15,596 nt of DNA. Source: G039029935 sp039029935 (lineage in GTDB: Bacteria; Chloroflexota; Anaerolineae; Caldilineales; Caldilineaceae). The notes below the pieces were generated by a model. It was not told the origin of the DNA. It did no database searches and worked only from the letters and a program-made list of their open reading frames with translations. A program made the translations under genes and the position numbers. Where the stretch lies: positions 1-15,596 of the forward strand of contig JBCCFC010000151.1 in NCBI GenBank assembly GCA_039029935.1. Reading direction: 5' to 3'. The stretch's first letter is position 1. The number at the start of each line of letters is the position of its first letter. Shown here piece by piece: positions 1 to 6,517 of this stretch.

Positions 1-173
1 ATAATGGGCATCATCACATCCAGCAATACCAAATCGGGGTAGTGCTCCAGAAAACACTGAAAGCCACGCTCACCATCACGAGCTTGAATCACACGATGTC
101 CATCGCTTTCCAGATTATAGGTAATCAGTTGGAGAATCATTCGATCATCATCTACAACCAAAATTTTTGCCAT
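1..173 (-). CDS. Response regulator receiver domain, N-terminal part (truncated by window edge)
   Basis: The first 57 residues of a CheY-like receiver domain are present; the gene runs off the left edge. Seen directly: an MAKILVVDDD opening with the acidic pocket at D8-D10, helix 1 (residues about 11-24), and the LLDVMMP motif that places the phospho-acceptor at D52. The start ATG is at 173-171, 15 nt after the stop of the upstream small gene, so the two are probably co-transcribed. The preceding AGGCGG is only a weak ribosome-binding site. In this family phosphorylation by a histidine kinase switches an attached output domain, or the receiver works alone. The output domain is outside the window, so the controlled process cannot be told, and no kinase gene is visible here. 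Confidence 0.93.
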   Translation of the reverse strand, partial: MAKILVVDDDRMILQLITYNLESDGHRVIQARDGERGFQCFLEHYPDLVLLDVMMPI

Positions 174-188
174 TCACACCGCCTATCG

Positions 189-596
189 TTAAGTCTCTCG
201 TTTTAGCTGGTCCCAATCAACCCCAATGCCAAACCCTGGCTCTCCATTCTCTGGATTCCGAAACTCCAATATCATTTCAAATTCTTGTGTATCAATCAAC
301 TCTAAAGGGTCTGACGATCCAAGGGTCAATTCAGTAACGATCAGATAGGTTGCGCCCGGCTGTGGATCGCGCAAATGTACCGTTGTTTCCATGCGTTGCT
401 CGGTACGCGACATCAAAAAAACGCTGTTATTTTCTGTACCATCGGGATTGAGGACACGAATCTCAACATTTGGCTCCGTATCCTGCACAGCCGTCAGCCA
501 TAACCGCGCCCAAATTCGCCTGAGATCAGGATACGGGTAAAAAACAATGCGCTCAAACCGAAGTGTTTCGTCTTCTTGAAAAAGTGTAATTTCCAT
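189..596 (-). CDS. Hypothetical protein, 135 aa, probably all-beta
   Basis: I do not recognise a named family. The protein is 135 residues, acidic, with no signal peptide and no membrane segment, so it is probably cytoplasmic. Alternating hydrophobic/polar strands (for example WARLWLTAV, VEIRVLNPDG, METTVHLRDP, ATYLIVTELTL, EFEMILEF) suggest a small beta-sandwich. The N-terminus has a conserved-looking aromatic/proline stretch, FERIVFYPYPDLRRIW (about residues 14-29). The ATG at 596 has no clear Shine-Dalgarno sequence (AACAAACAC precedes it). It sits 116 nt downstream of the selenocysteine tRNA and 15 nt upstream of the response regulator, so a role linked to that regulator is possible, but this is inference from position only. 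Confidence 0.75.
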   Translation of the reverse strand: MEITLFQEDETLRFERIVFYPYPDLRRIWARLWLTAVQDTEPNVEIRVLNPDGTENNSVFLMSRTEQRMETTVHLRDPQPGATYLIVTELTLGSSDPLELIDTQEFEMILEFRNPENGEPGFGIGVDWDQLKRET

Positions 597-710
597 GTGT
601 TTGTTGTATTTGATGTATGTGTCAATATAAACGCATGGCTGTAGAAACGTATGACTGTTATAGTTGACACAGAAATGTTAGCTTGATGTAAGGACGCGTT
701 GAAAAACAAA

Positions 711-808
<98 letters not shown>

Positions 809-815
809 AAGAATT

Positions 816-844
816 ATTATACATGCATCATTGAATGTTGGCAA
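816..844 (-). promoter_or_regulatory. Sigma-70-type promoter of the selenocysteine tRNA
   Basis: On the minus strand TTGCCA (844-839) is followed after exactly 17 nt by a perfect TATAAT (821-816). Transcription would start near 809, next to the mature 5' G at 808, so the tRNA may be made with almost no 5' leader. Confidence 0.72.
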
Positions 845-851
845 AGTATGG

Positions 852-925
852 GGGTGTGATGGTGTGATGGTGTGATGATACATACAATCACCCAGACACC
901 GCTACACCCGTACACCATCACACCC
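852..925. repeat. Tandem GGTGTGAT units with an inverted copy
   Basis: Three perfect head-to-tail GGTGTGAT units occupy 853-876. The 14-mer at 852-865 is perfectly complementary to 912-925, giving a 14-bp inverted repeat with a loop of about 46 nt. It lies just past the stop of the caspase-hydrolase gene (934) and upstream of the tRNA-Sec promoter. It could stop or stabilise the 3' end of the long gene's mRNA, but there is no T-tract, so this is not a standard intrinsic terminator. Confidence 0.7.
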
Positions 926-933
926 TTACATCT

Positions 934-3900
934 CTACGCCGCTAGCCATTTCTCCAAAATCGCCTTACCTTCATCCGAGAAGAAATAGCGGAAGTGATTG
1001 ACGGATAGCTCCTCAATCGTCAAATTGGGCCATCGACCGCCATAGACATCCTTGGCACTATGGATGGCAACAGCCACGTCATTTTCATCGTCAAAGAAAC
1101 GATCCAGGCCAACATCAAGTGTACCGAAGAATGCCTTAGACAAAACCCGCCAGTCGGCAACTGTCTTCTCGGTATTGTTGCCAATCTGAATATAGTAGGG
1201 AACAGATTTCAGAGGTCTGGATTCATCGTTGATTTCCTGATAGAACGCGGAGTCCGGAGCAAGGTCCATCAAACCTGAACCATGTTTGGACAAGTTGTCG
1301 ATGATCATGGCGACAACAACTTCAGCCGGAATTGCTTCGGCAAAGTTTGCAGCAACCGTCGCCAGCCAAGGCAAGAAACGGCCTGCTTTTGCAAGGACCG
1401 AGCCACCATTTGGTGGGCCACCCATAAAGACACGATTGACATAGGCATCTCCATCAAACAATTCCACCAACGCTCGACTGACCTGTGTCCCCATGCTGTG
1501 CGCATAAATGTCAAGCGATAGTGTGCTGTTCTCACCAAAGCCAAGAGTTTTTAATGTGTTTGCCAATGTCTCACCATTTTTGCGAATGCCTGTAGCAAAT
1601 GTTTCATAGTCATAGGCCAGACATAAGTCATAATCACTTAGGTCTGTAATAATGGGCCAAACATCCTTGATCCACTCTTTGGTATAGCTTGTAAAGCCAT
1701 GAATAAAGAGCGCAATCTGATTGGCTTGTTGAATCTCTTCTGGTGTTACAGGGCTATAGACAACGTCCCCATTTTCATCAATCTCCGCTTTGCGCACACC
1801 TGTGTCCTTTGGCAATTCATGAAGAAATACCTTGTAGAAATATAAGCGTGCGGTACGGATAATGCCTCGTGTGCCTGCCGGATCATCTGCGGGCGAGCTA
1901 CCACCTGTATCTGCAGGCAACTGGTTGATATCAATGGAGACAACTCGTTTGCCATTTTCATCTTCGTCCGCCACAGCACCCGCACCAACCACGTGGTAAA
2001 ATGTACCGTCGTAGGCAATGGGCAATACACCGACTAGATTTTCCTCAGCCGCCAAATCCATCGACAGCTTTAATGGATTTTCATCCGTAATGGAGTCCAA
2101 CTGTGATTGATTGGCATCAATATTCATAATCATCGGTGTTTGTCCCACAGAGCGTGTACTTTCGCCCAAACCCAGCGGGCGGAATGTATCCGCCATGGCC
2201 GAATTGCTAAACCCTGGCGGTAGTGGTATATGACTGCCGCCGACGCTCCGTGTGGATTGCTCCATGCTGCTGATGGACAATGAGCCACCAAAACCACTAG
2301 GTTTCTCAATGCTCATGTCAGAGTCTGCCTCCAGTGCAACCGTCGTTTGACCTTCTGGTAACGCATGAACTTTGTTATCGCCCAGAATGGTAATATCAAT
2401 CTGCTCTGTGGTCCACGTATCATCGGTATCATCGCGACGTGGACGACGGGCAGGACGTGTCCCATGATGCCGTGCGCCGTTGAGCAGTTCACCCAGCACA
2501 GTGACATTGCGTGATTCGGGACCTTCGCGCAAATCGCCCTTATTTAGCTCGGGCATCTGTAGTACATCAAAAGAAGTTGTCTCTGTGGTCGCAAAAACTT
2601 TGAAGGACTCAGTCGCTCTAGGTAGTCGAGGGTTGTCTAAAAACAATTCAACATCAAACGAAATCTCTTGCCCTGGCGGCATTGTTTCATAGCGATTACG
2701 CTCTGGGAAGTAACGCGAAATGCCAAAGTTGGCGTCGAGATAAAGAACGGCAACATAGAGGGTTTGGGTAGAATTGTTGCGCACGGTAAAGACAATTGTG
2801 TCTTCGGAATCGACGATATATTCATTGCCAAAACGCCGCACTGGGCCTTCTTCAACAATGTTGGAGCCACGTCCCATATGCCCCAAAACAGGTTCGCTGA
2901 TGGTAATGGCACCACGCAATGCAGAGTCTGGTGTTGGGTTGCGCAGCATCTTTGTATTGCGATAGACGGCCAAATGCTCCAATGCACCGGCAACGGTTGC
3001 AGCCCCTTCTTCGGAAACAGGAGGTGTTTCATCAACAATCTGCACACCAGATGCATCACTGATAACATACTCACCAGAGTCAGAGTTGACAACAAACTCC
3101 GGTGTGGCAGAGGTATTGGCGACAGTCACAACCTCTAAGAAAGGAGATGGACTGCCATCGGCAACATTTGCCACCGCGTTGCTCACCATTTCGTCGTCAA
3201 TTTGGACAATATGGCTCACGGCATTAAAACCGTAGGCCACAATCTTGACACGGCTGGCCTGCGCAATCTCAGCGGTGCGATCTAACTTGCCCCATGCAAA
3301 GTCGGCTTTCAATTCGTCAATGGTGGCGTTGGCAAGCGGTTCGCCTGACATATCGCTCCCTGGTGCAAAAATTGCAACCTGTGCGCCCTTGCTCAGACCA
3401 ATGGCAACACCGCCATTGATTTTGACATAATTGCCCTCGGTTTCTGTGACCAGCAAATAGCTGTTGATATCTTTTGCCAACCCACCAAAAATTTCTAAAT
3501 TTCCTGGACCTTCAATCTGTGGTGTCTGCGTCGGATAGATTTGATGGACATGGGTTTCGATAAAATCGTGGACCTCCGCCCAAGTCATTCCTGGTCGATA
3601 GTGCGCCATCGCTTTGTGGAAGAAGTAGGTGGTTGCGCCCTGCCATTGCCCCGTCTCTGGTGAGCGGTATTCATTGGCAAGTTCTTCGTCGCGACATCCA
3701 GCCAACAGCACATGATTGCCCAACGCAACCCAGCCTGCGGTCGAATCGCCAACAGAACGTGTGCTTGCGCCAGATTCTTCATTTTTTTCGAGAATGGCAT
3801 GAAACTCGGTGAGATCAAAGCCTGCGATCAGCGTATCTAGTGGTCGTTCGCGCTCATCCGCCGCACATTGGCGAGAGCGGGGAGCATCTTCGTCACCATC

Positions 3901-4404
3901 ATTGGTCATACGTGTACCACCACCAGAGTGGCAACAATCCATAAAGACCGTGACCTGTACGTCGCGCTCCTCCACCTCACGGATGAGTTGGGCGAGTTCT
4001 TTATCGAGAATATCATAGATTGGGTTGCCGTTAGCGTCCGAGGCACGGCTATCGTGCGCAACAAGCGTTTCATCGTACCCATCCAGCTCTTTGGGATCAA
4101 AACTACGCGCTTGGGCACCATGACCACTATAGTTAAAGAAAACTTGGTCACCTTCGTCCGCTTGCGCAAGATGTTCACGCCATCCTTGAATAATATTGGC
4201 TCTGGTTGCAAGACGGTCAGGCGGTTCCCGCTGGTCCATTGTCGCTGTCAGAAGACGAATATTTTCTGGCGGTATACCCATCTTGGTGACAAGCCAGTTA
4301 TAATTACCTTCTACATCGGCCACACAACCACGCAAATGTGGTGCTTGGCGTGGGTTTGCATAGCGGTCGATGCCGACCAATAAGGCATAGATTTGATTTG
4401 ACAT
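934..4404 (-). CDS. Caspase-like protease (peptidase C14 / metacaspase type) fused to a C-terminal alpha/beta hydrolase
   Basis: The product is 1156 aa with no signal peptide. Residues 1-310 form a caspase-like domain: catalytic H95 in NYSGHGA and C158 in DCCHSGG, then a p20/p10 linker (about 162-228) and a p10-like part starting at HVLLAGCRDEE (231-241). Residues about 311-480 are a beta-rich domain. Residues about 530-590 resemble DUF4384, often joined to bacterial caspases. Residues 640-760 are a low-complexity linker. Residues 896-1156 are an alpha/beta hydrolase: oxyanion-type FIHGF (900-904), nucleophile S970 in AHSMG, a probable acid near D1109 and H1137 in VNHFRYF. STRSVG recurs at 214-219, 717-722 and 749-754. 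Metacaspases are known to cut after Arg/Lys, so self-processing is a plausible inference. The start is supported by AGGAG 5 nt before the ATG. The hydrolase substrate is unknown; its motifs fit lipase/esterase-type enzymes. Confidence 0.93.
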   Translation of the reverse strand: MSNQIYALLVGIDRYANPRQAPHLRGCVADVEGNYNWLVTKMGIPPENIRLLTATMDQREPPDRLATRANIIQGWREHLAQADEGDQVFFNYSGHGAQARSFDPKELDGYDETLVAHDSRASDANGNPIYDILDKELAQLIREVEERDVQVTVFMDCCHSGGGTRMTNDGDEDAPRSRQCAADERERPLDTLIAGFDLTEFHAILEKNEESGASTRSVGDSTAGWVALGNHVLLAGCRDEELANEYRSPETGQWQGATTYFFHKAMAHYRPGMTWAEVHDFIETHVHQIYPTQTPQIEGPGNLEIFGGLAKDINSYLLVTETEGNYVKINGGVAIGLSKGAQVAIFAPGSDMSGEPLANATIDELKADFAWGKLDRTAEIAQASRVKIVAYGFNAVSHIVQIDDEMVSNAVANVADGSPSPFLEVVTVANTSATPEFVVNSDSGEYVISDASGVQIVDETPPVSEEGAATVAGALEHLAVYRNTKMLRNPTPDSALRGAITISEPVLGHMGRGSNIVEEGPVRRFGNEYIVDSEDTIVFTVRNNSTQTLYVAVLYLDANFGISRYFPERNRYETMPPGQEISFDVELFLDNPRLPRATESFKVFATTETTSFDVLQMPELNKGDLREGPESRNVTVLGELLNGARHHGTRPARRPRRDDTDDTWTTEQIDITILGDNKVHALPEGQTTVALEADSDMSIEKPSGFGGSLSISSMEQSTRSVGGSHIPLPPGFSNSAMADTFRPLGLGESTRSVGQTPMIMNIDANQSQLDSITDENPLKLSMDLAAEENLVGVLPIAYDGTFYHVVGAGAVADEDENGKRVVSIDINQLPADTGGSSPADDPAGTRGIIRTARLYFYKVFLHELPKDTGVRKAEIDENGDVVYSPVTPEEIQQANQIALFIHGFTSYTKEWIKDVWPIITDLSDYDLCLAYDYETFATGIRKNGETLANTLKTLGFGENSTLSLDIYAHSMGTQVSRALVELFDGDAYVNRVFMGGPPNGGSVLAKAGRFLPWLATVAANFAEAIPAEVVVAMIIDNLSKHGSGLMDLAPDSAFYQEINDESRPLKSVPYYIQIGNNTEKTVADWRVLSKAFFGTLDVGLDRFFDDENDVAVAIHSAKDVYGGRWPNLTIEELSVNHFRYFFSDEGKAILEKWLAA
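2143..2160 (-). other. STRSVG copy 3 (residues 749-754), in the linker before the hydrolase
   Basis: Encoded AGT ACA CGC TCT GTG GGA, again with mostly different codons. It is 32 residues after copy 2. Cleavage after R751 would release a fragment (752-1156) that contains the whole alpha/beta hydrolase. This is a prediction. Confidence 0.55.
2239..2256 (-). other. STRSVG copy 2 (residues 717-722), in the linker before the hydrolase
   Basis: Encoded TCC ACA CGG AGC GTC GGC. Every codon except ACA and GGC differs from copy 1, including a switch between the two serine codon families. It lies in a Ser/Gly-rich, probably unfolded linker. Cleavage after R719 is a prediction. Confidence 0.55.
3748..3765 (-). 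other. STRSVG copy 1 (residues 214-219), in the p20/p10 linker
   Basis: Encoded AGC ACA CGT TCT GTT GGC. It lies between the catalytic Cys motif and the p10-like strand, where caspases and metacaspases are normally self-cleaved. Cleavage after R216 is a prediction. Confidence 0.55.
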
Positions 4405-4471
4405 AACTACTCCTTTTCCTTTTGTTCCCGTTCATATTTATCGTGTTTAGTCTTATCAGGACCAACGAGCC

Positions 4472-4500
4472 TTGACGATTTTTACAGCTTGAATTATAAC
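4472..4500 (+). promoter_or_regulatory. Sigma-70-type promoter of the surface operon
   Basis: TTGACG (4472-4477), a 17-nt spacer, then TATAAC (4495-4500); five of six matches in each box. Transcription would start near 4507, giving a leader of about 270 nt that contains the whole 4558-4765 repeat hairpin before the sortase-like gene. Confidence 0.6.
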
Positions 4501-4523
4501 ATGGTTATGAGGATTGGTGACAA
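4493..4523 (-). promoter_or_regulatory. Promoter of the caspase-hydrolase gene, overlapping the divergent promoter
   Basis: On the minus strand there is a perfect TATAAT (4498-4493) with TTGTCA (4523-4518) as the best -35 box, at a longer than ideal 19-nt spacing. Its -10 box shares four bases with the -10 box of the plus-strand promoter, so polymerase could hardly occupy both at once. The inferred leader is about 80 nt. Confidence 0.45.
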
Positions 4524-4557
4524 TGAATATTAAATTAATTGTTAGTATGTGCTAGTG

Positions 4558-4765
4558 TTCGGTAGGGCAGTAGGTCGGTATTCGGCGGGTCGGTAGGTCG
4601 GTATTCGGTAGGTCGGTATTCGGTAGGCTGGTAGGTCGATATTCGCTGGGCCGGTAATTCAGTGTTCAGTTTTTTACTGATTTACTGATTACTGACCTAC
4701 TGAATACTGATTTACCGATTACTGATTGACCGACTATTGGCCTACTGAATACTGACTTACTGACC
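4558..4765 (+). repeat. Repeat array forming a long imperfect hairpin in the leader of the surface operon
   Basis: The left arm holds GTAGGTCGGTATTCG at 4570-4584, 4593-4607 and 4608-4622, plus a one-mismatch copy at 4631-4645. The right arm holds CCTACTGAATACTGA at 4696-4710 and 4741-4755, among many ACTGATT-like phrases. The arms are inverted copies that differ so that left G faces right T. In plus-strand RNA these are G-U pairs and the 15-nt words pair fully; in minus-strand RNA they would be C-A mismatches. The right arm ends directly before the AAAGGGGG ribosome-binding site (4767-4773) of the next gene. A function as a translation or transcription control structure is inference. The rest of the 4405-4776 gap holds the two promoters and no gene. 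Confidence 0.7.
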
Positions 4766-4776
4766 AAAGGGGGAAT

Positions 4777-5505
4777 TTGTTGATTCAGGTAAATTATCAA
4801 CGGTATCAATATAAAATCAGGTTGATTTGTCTACTCCTTATGGCTATGACTCTGGTTGCGTGCCAAAGTCCCAGCACATCAACCGAAGTGATAGAGGACC
4901 CAACACCCACGCCTATCCCTCGCTGGGTTGAAAACATCATTGAAATCGACCCGTTACCAAGAGAGCAGGCATTGGCTCCAAGCCGTCTACAGATCCCTGC
5001 CATTGACTTTGATGCAAACATTGTTGAAATGGGGTGGGTAGCGGTTGATAACAACGGCGCGCGCACCACTAAATGGGTCGTTCCAGCGCAGGATATAGGC
5101 TGGCATGTCAACAGTGTCGGTGCTGGTGGTCAGGGGAATTTGATCTTATCTGGGCATCAAGCGGTCGGTGGGGCCGTTTTTGCGGTAGTTTCGCTTGGTG
5201 ATGTGGTTATTGGGCATGATCTATTGGTCACCGACGGTGAAGGGTTGACCTTTGTGTATCGTGTGACCGAGGTTTCCGAACCTATTCCGCTGACAGGAAC
5301 GACAGAAGAAGAGGAACTGTTGGTGAGTCGCTATAGCCAAGTCCATAGTGGAACTGACGTTGATTCGTCTGATACGGCTCAAACAGGGGGCACCAGTGAC
5401 GACGGTATAGTCACCAGCACATTGACCATGATGACTGGCTGGCCTGAGTTTACAACAACCCACCGCTTGTTTGTTGTTGCAGAGTTTGTCGGGTTGGTGA
5501 ATTAA
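4777..5505 (+). CDS. Sortase-fold lipoprotein lacking the catalytic cysteine (pseudo-sortase)
   Basis: The product is 242 aa. Its N-terminus is a lipoprotein signal: basic n-region, hydrophobic core and lipobox LVAC with C29. A TPTPTPIP spacer follows, then a sortase-like beta-barrel from about residue 70 (RLQIPAIDFDANIVEMGW). H127 in NLILSGHQ matches the sortase catalytic His and R230 in THRLFVV the catalytic Arg. In the TLxTC position the protein reads TLTMMTGWP, with G221 (GGC) where Cys is expected. There is no other Cys after the lipid-anchored one, so transpeptidase activity is unlikely. It may bind a sorting signal, act as a scaffold, or have a changed chemistry. TTG at 4777 and TTG at 4780 are both possible starts; AAAGGGGG spacing favours 4780. 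It is first in an operon, 4 nt before the glycosyltransferase gene. Confidence 0.85.
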   Translation: MLIQVNYQRYQYKIRLICLLLMAMTLVACQSPSTSTEVIEDPTPTPIPRWVENIIEIDPLPREQALAPSRLQIPAIDFDANIVEMGWVAVDNNGARTTKWVVPAQDIGWHVNSVGAGGQGNLILSGHQAVGGAVFAVVSLGDVVIGHDLLVTDGEGLTFVYRVTEVSEPIPLTGTTEEEELLVSRYSQVHSGTDVDSSDTAQTGGTSDDGIVTSTLTMMTGWPEFTTTHRLFVVAEFVGLVN

Positions 5506-5509
5506 ACGC

Positions 5510-6517
5510 GTGCAATATTCTGTCATAATTCCTGTCTTTAACGGTGAGCGCATCATCCGACGATGTTTAGATGCATTGGCAACCCAAACGGTTGACAACG
5601 AATTGTACGAAGTGATTGTGGTTGACGATGGCTCTACGGACAACACGGCTGCTGTTGTTGAGGATTGGCTCGCTGACCATCCTAAAATACACACAAAATT
5701 ATGTTGGCAGGCCAATGCCGGGCCAGCGGCTGCACGCAATTATGGCGCGCGAATCGCCAAGACAGAAATATTGCTCTTTACTGATGCCGATTGTGCGCCC
5801 TGTCCGCATTGGATTGAGTGTCTAGCAAAGCCATTGCATGATGGACGTATCGTTGGCGCAAAAGGAACGTATTTAACAGAGCAGCGCGAATTAGTCGCTC
5901 AATTTGTCCAAACCGAATATGAAGACCGCTACCAACGGATGCATCAACTGGAAACCATTGATTTTATTGACACCTATGCGGCGGCTTATCGGCGGACGGT
6001 TTTTCTTGAAAACGATGGCTTTAGCACAGCATACCCCACAGCCAGTGTAGAGGATCAAGAGTTTAGCTTTCGTCTTGCTGCACAAGGACACCCAATGGTG
6101 TTTGTCCCAGATGCGCAAGTAGTCCATTTTCACAATCAGACCATTGGGGCATACGCACGGCGAAAGTTTTTGATTGGCTATTGGAAAGCCTTGCTCTTAC
6201 GTGCGCATCCCAGTAAAATGGTTCAGGATAGCCATACCCCGCAGAGGCTCAAACTCCAAATTGCACTCACAGCGATTGGTTTAGTATTACTACCGATGAT
6301 CTTATTGAGTGCCATTTGGCAATTAAACGTTTCAATGGCACTATCCATCGTGCTGCTGATGCTTGTTGTTCTATTTTTTCTGACAGAGTTGCCATTCATG
6401 CGCACACTTACTCAGCGTTCATGGCGTTTAGGTCTCATCAGCCCTGTCTTGCTGTTGACACGTTCTGTTTCGCTGGGTACAGGGCTTTTGATAGGATTTT
6501 TTAGATTTAGGTTATGA
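5510..6517 (+). CDS. Family 2 glycosyltransferase with C-terminal membrane segments
   Basis: The product is 335 aa. A GT-A fold domain (residues 1 to about 230) opens with YSVIIPVFNGE. It carries VVDDGS (37-42) for nucleotide-sugar binding, the DAD metal-binding motif at 92-94, and EDQEF (181-185) in the position of the catalytic base. Three hydrophobic segments follow (about 250-270, 274-293 and 308-330). It should move a sugar from a nucleotide donor to an acceptor at the inner face of the membrane, but neither sugar is predictable. The start is GTG at 5510, 4 nt after the sortase-like gene, with only a weak GGTGA upstream. Its stop overlaps the next start (ATGA at 6514-6517), which indicates translational coupling. 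The neighbours suggest a surface glycan or glycoprotein pathway. Confidence 0.93.
   Translation: MQYSVIIPVFNGERIIRRCLDALATQTVDNELYEVIVVDDGSTDNTAAVVEDWLADHPKIHTKLCWQANAGPAAARNYGARIAKTEILLFTDADCAPCPHWIECLAKPLHDGRIVGAKGTYLTEQRELVAQFVQTEYEDRYQRMHQLETIDFIDTYAAAYRRTVFLENDGFSTAYPTASVEDQEFSFRLAAQGHPMVFVPDAQVVHFHNQTIGAYARRKFLIGYWKALLLRAHPSKMVQDSHTPQRLKLQIALTAIGLVLLPMILLSAIWQLNVSMALSIVLLMLVVLFFLTELPFMRTLTQRSWRLGLISPVLLLTRSVSLGTGLLIGFFRFRL

Noticed and set aside
3868..4383. Open frame of 171 codons on the plus strand (also 2668-3138, 156 codons)
   Set aside because: Both lie antisense inside the caspase-hydrolase gene, which has clear motifs and a ribosome-binding site; the translations show no family features.
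4558..4765. CRISPR array
   Set aside because: The units are only 15 nt, spaced irregularly (some directly adjacent), have no unique spacers, and face inverted copies; no cas genes are in the window.
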